Shown: in pieces, positions 9,858 to 20,188 of the stretch
How the letters are laid out: each line of letters opens with the position of its first letter
How positions within the stretch are numbered: position 1 is the first letter of the stretch
Assembly: GCA_019925095.2 (NCBI GenBank)
Contig: JAHHIN020000030.1
Span: 8,702,501 to 8,766,500, forward strand
DNA: 64,000 nt
DNA from: Dendrolimus kikuchii
Lineage: Eukaryota > Arthropoda > Insecta > Lepidoptera > Lasiocampidae
Direction of reading: 5' to 3'
Program-made: the position numbers and the translations under genes
The notes under the pieces: model-generated
Seen by the model: the letters and a program-made list of their open reading frames with translations, nothing else
Database searches by the model: none
What the model was told of the DNA's origin: nothing

Positions 9858-9899
9858 TTCCGTGATCACGGCCACTGAAAAGTGGCCGAAACGTCGGAA
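9858..9899 (+). ncRNA. Hammerhead-ribozyme-like motif, right-arm copy
   Basis: This is identical in order to the left-arm copy: UUCC, GUGAUCA, stem-loop GGCCACU-GAAA-AGUGGCC, GAAAC, GUC, GGAA. Small hammerheads with almost no stem III are known in Penelope-like terminal repeats and are thought to cut as dimers; the palindromic ACGU at the stem III position would suit that. Confidence 0.5.
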
Positions 9900-10004
9900 A
9901 AAACCAAAATCAAATAAAATTACCGCGCTTAAAACCGTTAAAACGTAGTTTTATTATGTATACAAGTCGCGAAAACTTAAGAAAATACTATGAGATAGAT
10001 ATAT

Positions 10005-10513
10005 GTTTATGTGTGTGCCATCAAAATGGATGCTATTTGTATAAGCAATTGTACGTATAGAACAATATGTCGCGTCCTTATTATAGAGGTCCATGATAAA
10101 TACAAATTCATGCTAGACATATATAATCGATTGATTTAAAAGTGACAGTTTTTAGTGTCACTTTTGTTTTTAATGGCTTGGCTGACAAGGTGTGATTATA
10201 AAAATAAATTAATCGATATGTCATTAATACTTATCGATTTGTAATTAAGAAATTCGAAATCTTGTAGCTCAAGATTTAGAATTAATTAATATATTATTTT
10301 ATATAATTTTCGAAAATCGATATATTTCTATGAAAAAAAAATATTGATAAATATTTTTGTTTGCCGCCTTTATTGCGCCCTTGTATTGCTGCCATTTTAT
10401 TCCTTTTCTCTAGTAGTTGAGTGAATGTGCTTTCTTCTGTTAATTTTTGATTTTACAACGACTTGTGCAGTGTTTTATAATAATTTCGATTTACTATTTA
10501 TTTTATATACAAA
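10005..10513. other. AT-rich intergenic stretch, no gene seen
   Basis: No reading frame with a recognisable domain. It contains several ATCGAT-rich stretches that recur at 11420-11600, suggesting old repeat copies. Confidence 0.4.
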
Positions 10514-10620
10514 CAGTCGGTTATGTTAGGTGATATTTAGACCAAAGCGCACGAGCCGAGCGAGCGCAGCGAGCGTGCCGCGGTAGCGGCCGGCGAGTGC
10601 CAGAACCGACTGGTAACCAT
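10514..10620 (+). repeat. Foldback-family centre fragment
   Basis: It matches half of the GC-rich hairpin of the foldback family (GAGCCGAGCGAGCG, GCCGCGGTAGCGGCCGGCGAG, AGAACCGACTGG). Only one arm is present. Confidence 0.7.
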
Positions 10621-11713
10621 TTACTATTTATTTTGTACACACAGACAGTTAGGACGCCTTGAAAGTCTCATATGAAACATTTGTTTTATTTATCAATTTA
10701 GTGGACGACTAGCAAGTTGGCTTTTAATATGACAATGAATCAATATATTAATGATATCAATTTTAATATTAAATACACTGTTGATTTTTTTTTAATATTT
10801 GTTAAATATAAATTAATGCGATTACCTAAAAAAAAAAATATCGTCTTTATTGGTCGCCATTTTGAATGGTTACTCTCGTAGTGTATATAAATGTGCTCTA
10901 TTGTGTTTTTTCTTCATTTTTATCCAATTAAGCTGGTTTTTGGGTTATTTTGGCTCTTTTTATATTGATTACTGGCTTTTTTTTTGAACATTGAAAGGAT
11001 TTTTCAATTTCGGACCTATGATAGAAGTGCAACATTAGCGAAAAAATCAGTGAAAATAAGTGAGGTTATGTTTATTAAAAAAAAAAAAAATTTCGAGATC
11101 TCCGGACCTTAGGGGTTGTAGTAAAGGTAAGTATGCCTCCCCCCCTCCCCACTTCACCACCCCACTACTTAAAATTCCTGTATAAAGAAGCTATAGATTT
11201 ACCAAAATACGTTTGATAAACAAGGTTATGTCACTTTTGTTGAAAAAAAGTTGTGATTTGTGTTTAGGATTACATTTACACCTGATATATAAACACAAAA
11301 ACTGTTTTTTAATTTAGTAAACAAGTTTTTAATTAGTTATTATAATTTTAAAGTTCATTATAATAAATCACAGTACTGTCACTTTTTTTACTTTACGACG
11401 ACAATAGGCATAAGAAAAAAAAAAATGTTAACTATTCGATATGTCAATAATATCGATTTTTAAATATGAAAATCATTTGATACGTCAATGCAATCGATTT
11501 TTAAATACCAAAATTGTTTTTTTAAATTATATATTGTGAGTTTGAATTAGTAGTATTTTCTAAACAATTTATTTTTATTAAAAAAATCGATGTATAATTT
11601 GCTATAGTCTATTTGCCGCCTTTTTTATTCCATTTTAGATTTGAGTTAGGGATATCCTTAGTTTTGTTATAGCCACTAAGGTTTTCATCGAAAGTCGCGA
11701 CCAGTGACTAAAA
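10621..11713. other. AT-rich repeat debris, no gene seen
   Basis: No coding signal. The block around 10840-10930 resembles 10360-10450 and 11610-11640 (a GCCGCC/GTCGCC-TTT segment followed by similar sequence), indicating degenerate duplicated repeats. Confidence 0.4.
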
Positions 11714-11935
11714 TGGTGAGTTGGTTAGGTTGGGTTAGTCTTTAGACCAAAGCGCACGAGCCGAGCGAGCGAAGCGAGCGTGCCGCGGTAGCGGACGGCG
11801 AGTGCCAAACCGACTGGTCACCATTTATTTATTGATAACTATTTAAATGATGGTTACAAATCGGTTGTGACATTTGCTGACCACTGTCATGCCACACTCG
11901 CTTTGCTCGCTCGGCTTGTGGGCTTTAGCCTGCGT
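11714..11935. repeat. Foldback-family centre, imperfect hairpin
   Basis: The left arm carries ggttaggttgggttag and GAGCCGAGCGAGCGAAGCGAG. The right arm (about 11885-11930) carries the decayed complement ACTCGCTTTGCTCGCTCGGC, separated by an AT-rich loop. It is a third member of the family seen at 4733 and 29449. Confidence 0.7.
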
Positions 11936-12929
11936 TTTTAGACTGTTTTAAATGTTTTTTACATTGACCACTACTTTTCTTCTGCATTTCTCGTATTTAG
12001 AAATAAGAAATAACTACACCATTTTGAAAAAAATTAGTCATGTTTACAACAAAAATTCATCTCAAAAACTACATGTCTCCTAGACATGGGGGTTGCAGAA
12101 GGGAGAAGTACTCCTGCCCTCCTCTCCCCTCCGCCCCCCCCACTACTTAAAATTCAGTGACCACTATTGTAAAGTTTAACCCTTTTTTACCACAAACAGA
12201 AGCTTTTCTATTTCTTAATTCTTGCTTCAACTGTATCACTGTCATTGTAGAGTACGGTTTTAATAGCAAAAATTACACGAATAAAGAATGACACAATAAT
12301 CGGTAATGGTCAATGGCGGAAATCAGGTCAAGTCATAGGTGGCGACATCTACGATTAGCTTCGCGTGTTTATCCTCATTGTATTATATCGCGTCCGCGTT
12401 AGGCTAAAAAGGATCAACGAACCTTGTTCGTTGATGATATTTGACCCAACGTAGACGCGGCGTTACCCATCCTCATGTAAAGCTCTTAATATCCATAGAC
12501 AATCAGAATAAATTCAACTTCGAAAAAATCTAAAAATTTATTTGCTTATTTATATACGTTTTATTTTTCTGTATATAAAGTTGTAAATTAAATAGGTTTC
12601 ATTTTTAATACATTTCATAATATTGCGTGTTCTTGATTTTTTTTTATTGGCAAACTTTTGGCAGGAGACGAAAATGTGATAGTAACAATGATGCGTTCAA
12701 TAAACATGAATAATATAATGAAAAAAAGTAAAACTGATTTTTAATGAAATCATTTACAAAGTCATATTACTTTGGTAATAAATAATCATGTAGATACATA
12801 TAGCAAAAATGTAATAATGTATTTTTAAACCTAACGTAATTGATTAAATCTTAAATTACATTTTCCTTAATTGGAACGCATCAAGCTGTCAATGAAATTT
12901 CAACGCCCTCTATCGGCTAAGTGTCCGCT
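11936..12929. other. Intergenic stretch upstream of larp, no gene seen
   Basis: No coding signal. A short inverted repeat (ATCAACGAAC ... GTTCGTTGAT) sits at about 12412-12437 next to gcgtccgcg. It may include larp promoter sequence but no core element can be assigned. Confidence 0.35.
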
Positions 12930-13436
12930 GTATAAAATTAGAAGTCACAGTTTCTACAAGTTCCGTGTGTGCGGAAAAATCCCTTTTTGGGCGTCCGACC
13001 ACATGTGTGGTTAGTGAACAAAATATGGTTCTGCAGTGATTTCCACGTTAAAACGTGTGTTTTAAGTGTAAACGTTGATTTACATCGCTGAAAGAAGTGT
13101 GTGCGGTTCGTTGTGTGTAAAGAAAAAATTGGAACGAGTCGACGGAAGTGAATTTTTCGATGTAAATACGCTGCGATCAGGGTCAGTGCGGTGTGCCTAA
13201 AGAAATTCGCGCATATTCCCCTCAAATCACCTATTTATTCGACTGTTATTGTTTTATTAGTGAATTCGACCTTCGAACCTTCCTATAGGGCGGCGTTACG
13301 GTTATATTAGTTCGATCGCGACTCGTGGGTTATCCCGGCGACATGCTTTCGTGTTGAGGCATGGAGGCGCGCTCGTGATCGTTTTACGGCGCGGAGCGCG
13401 CGCTCGGCCTTACATAACTTGGACAGCGGCGGTGGT
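12930..13436 (+). other. larp: Probable larp 5' leader
   Basis: The sequence changes here from AT-rich to mixed composition and stays so up to the larp ATG at 13437. No other gene fits. Several short frames are open in both strands but none carries a domain. The transcription start is not identified. Confidence 0.45.
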
Positions 13437-13784
13437 ATGGCCGCTCGCGTGTCTTCCGAGGGTGCGGGACCCTCGTACGCATCGGTGCTGAACTTCCGTG
13501 GGGTAGAAAGCAACAAGGAGAACATTGAGGCCACAGAAGAGGTGGTGGATGCACCACCTCGGCCGGATGATGAGGAGGAGGAGGGTTTTGTGCCGGTCGT
13601 CTCCCATGTGCGTCGGTCGGGGAAAGGGCGCCGGGATAGGGAGCGTAGAGCTCCACCGCGGCCTCATAAGACTCCCGCAGAACACAAGGACCCGCTACCA
13701 TCTCAGGAGCAGCAGCAGCAAAACGCTGAGGCCCAGTCAAAGAAGTTTGTTGAAGCACCCATTCCAAAAGTCAATCCATGGCAG
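13437..13784 (+). CDS. larp: La-related protein 1 (larp), first coding exon
   Basis: From ATG 13437 the frame encodes 116 residues ending ...KFVEAPIPKVNPWQ at a strong donor CAG|GTAAGA (13784/13785, phase 0). The EAPxPKxNPW box, the acidic DDEEEEGFVPVVSH segment, the basic RRSGKGRRDRERR run and the early SYASVLNF and NKEN motifs match the N-terminal region of LARP1 proteins ahead of their La module. LARP1 binds 5'-TOP mRNAs and the cap, and controls translation and stability of ribosomal-protein messages; the La motif and DM15 repeats lie in later exons. No later exon was recognised to the right end of the window. A TTG 18 nt upstream is in frame, but the ATG is the normal start. Confidence 0.82.
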
Positions 13785-14255
13785 GTAAGACATTCACTAT
13801 CTGACACTTTGCTGTTTACATAATGATTGTGTTATTATTCTGTAAAATTAGGTTGTCTGTGACCATGTTTCTGATGAAATAATGTTATGAAATCAACTGT
13901 TTTACATTGGTAATAAGTATTGGTCAGGTTTTTAGCTGTTTACTTTAAGATTTTGTTGTTGAAAGATATTTTTCTTTTTTTGGCTCACTATAATTTAGGA
14001 TATATTTACATAGCTATGATTGTCTGTAAACCTGTAAGTCTACTAAAATTATTTGATGATAAAACAATGCTTCACAGCATGACATTTTTATGACAATGTG
14101 ATCAAAGTGTTCTATGGCTTTTCCTGTTTTTAACTTACATGAGTTTTAGTCTTAAACACAGGTGTAGTGTTCTATAGCCAAATAGAAGAAATGGATTACA
14201 TATGGAGAGGTAAATGGCTATTATTTTTGTAAAGTGACTTATTAAAATTAAATAC
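13785..14255 (+). other. Start of larp intron 1, no other feature seen
   Basis: It begins with the GTAAGA donor. AT-rich sequence without coding signal. The continuing frame stops at 13821. Confidence 0.5.
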
Positions 14256-14268
14256 TAGATATAATATG

Positions 14269-14586
14269 TAACTAGGCATGTCCGCTGAAGAGTTTCTTAC
14301 ACCACTTCTCTTCTTCACGCCACAGCATGTTGCAAAGTGGTGGTAAATTAGATTAGGCTCCCATAGAGTAAATAATAACCATAAACAAAATTAAAACTAA
14401 ATAATTAAAATTAACAAGTTGATGGTAGGCTAAATAAAACTTTAGCAATACTCATTGATACTTGAAATCTTTGTCTTCCATGATCACAGCTACTGAAAAG
14501 TGGCTGAAATGTTAAAATAATAAAAATCAAATAAGTTACCATGCTTAAAACCATTAAAACATGGTTTTATTATTTATAATAGATAA
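14269..14586 (+). mobile_element. Penelope-like element 3' tail, 5'-truncated, with 13-bp TSD
   Basis: It is about 80 percent similar by eye to the 3' UTR and terminal region of the other Penelope-like copies, from the shared GAAGAGTTTCTT module to the GTTTTATTA end. It is flanked by tagatataatatg at 14256-14268 and 14587-14599. The hammerhead-like motif (about 14475-14515) is mutated (CATGATCACAG, GAAATG). It is the oldest-looking Penelope copy in the window and sits in larp intron 1. Confidence 0.85.
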
Positions 14587-14599
14587 TAGATATAATATG

Positions 14600-15228
14600 G
14601 TGGAACTAGGGGGGCCCTAGTCTTTTATTTATGTGTCCAAAGAAGAGTTACAAGTTTCAAATGACCCAAAAAACATACCATTGATATGTCTATGTAAAAT
14701 CTATGGATATGTGTACCAACATATATATATTCATTATTTACATATATAAAATTATACATTATAACTATAACCTAGCACAGTGAAGGAAATTCAACTTATA
14801 TTGTATTCTACTTATAATCCCTTAAGACTATAAGTAGACTACTGAGCCTAGGTCATCTAAATCAATGGGTAAGGGTCCTAGAAGGCTGGTTATGTTACCT
14901 CGGTACATCGCCATACTGATATGTTGTCCGAGGTAGGAACTTATGTAAAGAAGAACTTGTCTAGATTTTAATTGGAAATCAAGTTATTTGCATTTCTCTC
15001 AGTTGAGATGATGCTCATTATCATGTATCTCTCATAAAATGCTCCTTGCAATAAAAACCCTACAGTTAAATGAAGATATAGGTTTTATTCCTGGGAATGT
15101 GAATTTTGGAAACAAATATTCTATTATTTACTATAGTCTGGGGATCAGTCTCAGAGCTATCTGTTCTGCATAAGGTTCCCAAACATACTTACTATAATAT
15201 ATAGTTTCTTACTATTTAGCCATTTGTA
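14600..15228. other. Intronic AT-rich stretch, no gene seen
   Basis: No coding signal or clear repeat family recognised. Confidence 0.4.
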
Positions 15229-15400
15229 CAATGGTCTCTGTGGTTGAGTGGGCTAAGTTGAACTCGTTGGAATGCCAAAACTCCGGGTTCGATTCCTGGC
15301 ATGATAAATTTTGGAAATGATCTTTCTGTTGTTTACTATGGTATGTGTGTTTTTCAATTGATTGTTGATAATTCAATTGTCAGTCTTTTTGTTCAGATTC
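15229..15400 (+). mobile_element. tRNA-derived SINE (family 1), partial
   Basis: It opens with an A-box-like GTGGTTGAGTGGGC and a B-box GGGTTCGATTCC, then the family body (TAAATTTTGGAAATGATCTTTCTGTTGTTTACTATGG). Related copies are at 25955-26190 and 51077-51310. It is not a functional tRNA gene because the cloverleaf arms do not pair. Confidence 0.65.
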
Positions 15401-16004
15401 TTATAAATATTTTTAAAATGATAGAACTTTGCTGGCTATAGCAAGAAGTGGTAATAAATACATAATAATATCATGTCTGTTTCCCATGCGGGTAGGCATA
15501 GACTATGGATCTCCGCTTGTTTCGATCCTGACAAACAACTTTCGCTATGTCTGCTTTCATTATCCTCTTCGTACATGAAGATTTATTTGAGATATGTTTT
15601 ACCTGACCTCGTTTTAACACTTCTGATATTTGATCATTGTGTGTTCATCTCGAATTTATCGGCAGCATCTCTACCATTCACAATACTGTCATACACCTGT
15701 TTTGTGTTTTTACTTTTATCTCCAAACCACCTTAACTAAACCAAAAAAAATTTATGAAAAATGAATGCCTACTATTATTTCCCCTAACTTTACCAAAAGT
15801 ACTATATCTTTACAGTTAAAAAACCAAAAATACTATATTTTCTTTAAAAGGTGGCAACCCTAGTTCTACATAACCTCTAATAAAATGGTAAGTTGCTTAG
15901 CTTGGGAATATACATGTGTGTTTATCTGCTATTTTATTTATTTGTTACTACATTTAGATTGTTAAATGAGCACTTTTTGCATTGTACATTAAATTGTGAG
16001 AAAT
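15401..16004. other. Intronic stretch, no gene seen
   Basis: The 88-codon frame at 15473-15739 has no recognisable domain. The rest is AT-rich. Confidence 0.35.
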
Positions 16005-16291
16005 GAATGTTAAAGTGGTTTGGATATATAGAAAGAATGGATGAAGAGACTGAAAAAACAAGTGTATGGCAACAGTGTGTGGTAGTGTTGGTACTAGTAC
16101 TAGTAGACTCCTACACACTTGCTATGGTAATTTCTGATGACTTAAAGAATGGCCAGGTAAGAAACACTGGTAATAAACATGTACTATATATGAGGAGCTT
16201 AATTAATGTAGATAAAGCAAAAGATATATGTCGAAATCTTAGCAAGTGGAAATCCATTGTCTCTGACTATCCCTATGGGAAACGAGCATGA
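16005..16291 (+). pseudogene. LINE ORF2 C-terminal remnant
   Basis: LKWFGYIERMDEE and, after an unrelated insert, DKAKDICRNLSKWKSIV resemble the C-terminal tail of RTE-group LINE ORF2 proteins in insects (WFGHVERMDEER ... A..R.KW...V..YP). The same family gives a better match at 39290-39630. The middle is replaced by low-complexity GTACTAGTACTAG sequence, so it is dead. Confidence 0.55.
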
Positions 16292-16332
16292 TATTATCTA
16301 TGCATGTAAAAATATCATCTGTTTGTTTACAA

Positions 16333-16613
16333 TTAGCTGTGCCCCTGACGTGGTCGCTGTGTAATTTTTTTTTTCGCGGAACCCTAATTTTAGAGTAGCT
16401 CTAGTTACTCCTTATAATATCAGCTACCTGCCAGTGAAAGGCCCGTCAAAATAGGTCCAGCCGCTTCAGAGATTAGAGGAAACATCCGGGAAGACACAAA
16501 AATTCTAAAAATTGCATTTTCGGAATCTCTTGGTCAAATTATCCCCCTGATTTTTTTCACATTTTTATTTTGACATTACAAACAGACACTTCAATTTTAT
16601 TTATTTGTATAGA
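16333..16613 (-). mobile_element. Helitron-like non-autonomous element
   Basis: On the minus strand it starts near TCTATACAAATAAAT and ends GGCACAGCTAA (CTRR) next to a T. A related, partial copy is at about 56420-56620. The exact 5' boundary is uncertain. Confidence 0.5.
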
Positions 16614-17320
16614 GAATTAAAAATATATAATGAATTAATGAAATCATACAAACTATAATTCATACTCACACTCAGTTATCATTCTTGGATTTATAATTAC
16701 ATTTTTTTAATATATTATTTTGAAAGTTACAATGTTTTTTCTTTTTTTTGTTGCTATGCTGGCAATTAAGCCGAAGGCACATAATCGAAAGTGGTTACTG
16801 TCATCTATAAATGTTAGCAACACCAGGCACTAACTTGCAATATCTTAGTATTTAAATAAGCATTCACTGACACATAATTTATTTATTTATTTATTACATA
16901 TCCAACAGCTATATTTATAACTTAAAACAATCAACTCTGTTTAATATGAATGTAGCCAATTACTGGATACTTCACGCTTTACAGTGTATTTGTACAAGAC
17001 CAAGACCGCAATAAAGAGTTTTGTTTATGTTAAGCTCTATATAAATGTAGTATATTTAAAAAAATAAAATAATGTAAAGTAATGTAAAAATAAAAAATGT
17101 AGAATAATGTAAAATAATGCCTGCTGTAGCGTCCCCTATATAGTATATGTTGTAGATAAGTAACTAAAAAATAATATTTAATAAATATACAGATATTCAT
17201 ATTATATATATTTATAATATTCATATATATAATGCAGTAATACATGTTACACAAACTAAAAATTAAACTATACAGACAGAGGCGTGGATATTTATGGTGC
17301 CTAATAAACAGTTAAAAATA
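16614..17320 (-). other. AT-rich 3' flank of the CR1-like LINE
   Basis: It follows the LINE ORF2 stop on the minus strand and probably contains its 3' UTR. No poly(A) or repeat tail could be fixed. A TTTA repeat lies at 16880-16900. Confidence 0.4.
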
Positions 17321-20188
17321 TTAGCCCAATTTTTCTAGTATCTTTGATTTATAAATTAATTTTGAATGATAGAAAATATCTATATCATTATATTTGTTGT
17401 TATAAGTGGCAGTAAGACGAGCAAGCACTTCATTTAAGCCATAATTAGTTCTTCTACAGGGCACGTGAAACAATTTGTTGTGGCTAGAGCGTGTTTTGAG
17501 ATTTGGCACTGCCAGCGATATAGATGAGGTGAGAGTAGGACAGTCTAAACAAGAATTTACGATATCGTAAAGGAAAGACATGTCAAGAAGCTGTCTTCTA
17601 TTTGTAAGGCTTGTGATGTTATAAAATTGGCAGGCTTCTTCGTACGTAGCAAAAGAGTTCTTGCTTTTGTAATTGAGATATTTTATAAACAGTTGTTGGA
17701 TTCTTTCAATCTGATTTATATATATAGCGTACTGTGGTGACCAGATGCTACAACTGAACTCGAGCAAACTGCGAATATATGCAAAAAACACTGATTTTAA
17801 GCATGTGACATTGAAAAAAAAAGAACACGTTCGTTTTATAAATCCGAGATTTCGATAGCCTTTGTCCACTATTAAGTTTATGTGTTTGTCAAAAATCATT
17901 TTGCTGTCCAAAACAATGCCAAGGTCTCGGACTTCATTAACACGCTTAAGAGGTTGATTGTTGATGGTGTAGTTAAATAATATGGATTTAGTTTTACGGG
18001 TAAAAGTTATTTGTGGACATTTATCAATATTTACGCTTATTCTGTTTAGCTCATAATATTGTGATAATCGGTGAATATCCCTTTGTAAATTGAGACAGTC
18101 ATTGACAGAATTAACAGATAAAAATACTTTTTTATCGTCTGCGTATAGAAGATGTTTGGCATATTGGAAACAGCTATGTATATCATACAGGTAAGCATTA
18201 TAAAAAAGTGGTCCTAAGTGCGATCCTTGAGGTACTCCAGAAGGAATCGGTGTAAATTCAGATCTACTCCCACCAATCACGACTGCTTGGCGCCTATTAG
18301 TTATATAAGATTTTATCCAACGGAATAAATCTTGAATACCTAACGTATACAACTTGTTTAACAGTATGACGTGGTCTACACGATCGAAGGCTTTTTCAAA
18401 ATCAGTGTAAATCACGTCAACTTGTGATTTATTCTCCATATTCCTTAGCACGTAATTAGTGAACTCTCCCAAATTAGTATTTACAGATCGGTTTTTAAGA
18501 AAACCATGTTGATTAATCGAGACATTATTAGCAATTGTAGAGTATAGTACATCATAAATAAGCTTTTCAAACAGTTTTGAAATAGTATTTAAGATTGAAA
18601 TAGGGCGATAATTTTGAATGTTTAATTTGGATCCTTTCTTATGTATCGGAACTATATGCGCTTCTTTCCATATACCAGGAAATATCCCTTCTTTAACTGA
18701 TCTATTAAATAAAATTTTAAGTGGATTGGATAATGTTTTAGCGCAATTCACTAAAAATATAGGTGGTATTTTGTCACTTCCAGGACCTTTATTCACATTT
18801 AGCTTTCGAATTGATTTCAATATAATGTCACTATCAAAACTAATCGAGTGTATACAATCTTGATTTGTACTGGGAAGAGCACTAAACGTTAAATTTGGAT
18901 ATTTATCAAGTGGCCGAATAAAGACGCCATTGAAAAAATTGTTGAAACCTTTACATATATCAAAACATGTATCATATTTTATATCACCATTACATAGAGT
19001 TTTAGGATATCGGCTATTGTTACCGCCTTTCATTTTTTTGATAAAGCTCCAAAGCTTTTTCGGGTCTTTCTTAATCCATTTTTGACTTAGCTCTATATGC
19101 TCTTTAAAATATATGTCTTCCAACTTTTTTTGTCTAGATCTTAGCAAACAGAACTCGTCATAGTCCCTGGGATTACCAAATTTCTTCCACCGTTTATGTA
19201 CTTTGTGCTTTTCAGATATGATATTTAAGAGAGGAGCTTTGTACCAAACCGGGTAGGTCTGGTGGTTATTCTTTTTAATAGGAACATACAGATGTACGCA
19301 ATCATTTAATATAGCATAAAATTCAGAAAAAGCGTCTTCTAAAGGTATGTTGTATAATATACGTTCCCATTCAACTTTAGACAATCTCTCATTTATTAGT
19401 GTATAATTGGCTTTATGAAATTGATAAGTTATCTTTGCGCAATATTCAAGTGGTGCAACAAATATGTCCCGAGTTTCTAATTCTAAGGATGGGTGGAAAA
19501 CGTCCTCTTTTAAAATGGGATTCTTTGATAAACCTAAATTAAGATAGAAATTTGAGAATACTAAGTCCAAAATATTACCACTCGGATTATTAAATTTGTT
19601 ATATTGATCAAGTCCTAAAACTTTAAACTCATCTAATAATTGACCAGCAGCTACTTGAGTACTTTGATACCCTTTGCGATTAATGATAGGAGATGGTTGA
19701 AACCAGTCGATAATCGATAAGTTAAAATCTCCAATAATTAAGAAGTGATCATTAGGCTTACTATTAACAACGTTTTTAACCGAATCAAGAATTCTTTTTA
19801 TAAAAGAATCCTGATCCGGCTTTCCTCCGACAATATAGGCCACACATATATTCAAATCAAATTGCAAATTGAGAGATGCCTTAGGGATAGTGATCCATAT
19901 CGATTCTGAAGGAGCGCAAGACCACTCGGGCCTCGACATTGCATTTAAAGAGCGCTTGCTGCAAATCATTACTCCCCCGCCTTTTGATTTGTCCTGCCTA
20001 TCATATCGAAATACCTCAAAATTATTAGTGTCACATAGTTCTGAATCATTAATGTGCTCCTGAAGCCATGTCTCAGTTATAAGATAGATGTCTTTGTTTG
20101 CCATGCTGATATTACGGTAAAACTCAATTGTTTTCGTTCTTAAACCACGACAATTCTGATAATAAAATTTAAGATTATTTAGAATCAT
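17321..20188 (-). CDS. CR1/Jockey-group LINE ORF2 (endonuclease and reverse transcriptase), intact
   Basis: An uninterrupted 955-residue frame from ATG 20188. The N-terminal apurinic-type endonuclease shows YYQNCRGL, LITETWL, IIGDFN and NILDLVFSN. After a linker comes the reverse transcriptase: GPGSDKIPP, NYRPISILN, DVIYTDFEKAFDRVDH, SGVPQGSHLGP and the catalytic LLYADDKKVF, followed by the thumb region. ORF2 proteins nick DNA and copy their own RNA at the nick. The exact clade (CR1, Kiri or Jockey) is inferred only. The frame carries no stop or frameshift, so the enzyme could be functional. The 5' part of the element is cut by the Penelope insertion at 21041. Confidence 0.92.
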   Translation of the reverse strand: MILNNLKFYYQNCRGLRTKTIEFYRNISMANKDIYLITETWLQEHINDSELCDTNNFEVFRYDRQDKSKGGGVMICSKRSLNAMSRPEWSCAPSESIWITIPKASLNLQFDLNICVAYIVGGKPDQDSFIKRILDSVKNVVNSKPNDHFLIIGDFNLSIIDWFQPSPIINRKGYQSTQVAAGQLLDEFKVLGLDQYNKFNNPSGNILDLVFSNFYLNLGLSKNPILKEDVFHPSLELETRDIFVAPLEYCAKITYQFHKANYTLINERLSKVEWERILYNIPLEDAFSEFYAILNDCVHLYVPIKKNNHQTYPVWYKAPLLNIISEKHKVHKRWKKFGNPRDYDEFCLLRSRQKKLEDIYFKEHIELSQKWIKKDPKKLWSFIKKMKGGNNSRYPKTLCNGDIKYDTCFDICKGFNNFFNGVFIRPLDKYPNLTFSALPSTNQDCIHSISFDSDIILKSIRKLNVNKGPGSDKIPPIFLVNCAKTLSNPLKILFNRSVKEGIFPGIWKEAHIVPIHKKGSKLNIQNYRPISILNTISKLFEKLIYDVLYSTIANNVSINQHGFLKNRSVNTNLGEFTNYVLRNMENKSQVDVIYTDFEKAFDRVDHVILLNKLYTLGIQDLFRWIKSYITNRRQAVVIGGSRSEFTPIPSGVPQGSHLGPLFYNAYLYDIHSCFQYAKHLLYADDKKVFLSVNSVNDCLNLQRDIHRLSQYYELNRISVNIDKCPQITFTRKTKSILFNYTINNQPLKRVNEVRDLGIVLDSKMIFDKHINLIVDKGYRNLGFIKRTCSFFFNVTCLKSVFFAYIRSLLEFSCSIWSPQYAIYINQIERIQQLFIKYLNYKSKNSFATYEEACQFYNITSLTNRRQLLDMSFLYDIVNSCLDCPTLTSSISLAVPNLKTRSSHNKLFHVPCRRTNYGLNEVLARLTATYNNKYNDIDIFYHSKLIYKSKILEKLG

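Larger units (their letters stand above)
8503..9991. mobile_element. Penelope-like element, inverted pair (palindromic insertion)
   Basis: The left half (8503-9220) is the 3' end of a Penelope-like element in minus orientation. The right half (about 9234-9991) is the same segment in plus orientation. The arms are nearly identical over about 700 bp and meet at a 13-nt spacer. The whole unit is flanked by the 13-bp duplication gagatagatatat (8490-8502 and 9992-10004), so it entered the site as one insertion. Both arms start within the GIY-YIG domain, so each is 5'-truncated. The right arm alone carries a short extra terminal sequence (tacaagtcgcg...). Confidence 0.9.

Noticed and set aside
13384..13767. 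Minus-strand ORFs of 91-127 residues opposite the larp exon
   Set aside because: They are antisense shadows caused by the GC-rich larp coding sequence and have no domain.
15235..15300. Possible tRNA gene (A- and B-box-like sequences)
   Set aside because: Acceptor and anticodon stems do not pair, and the same head is repeated with a SINE body at 25955 and 51077.
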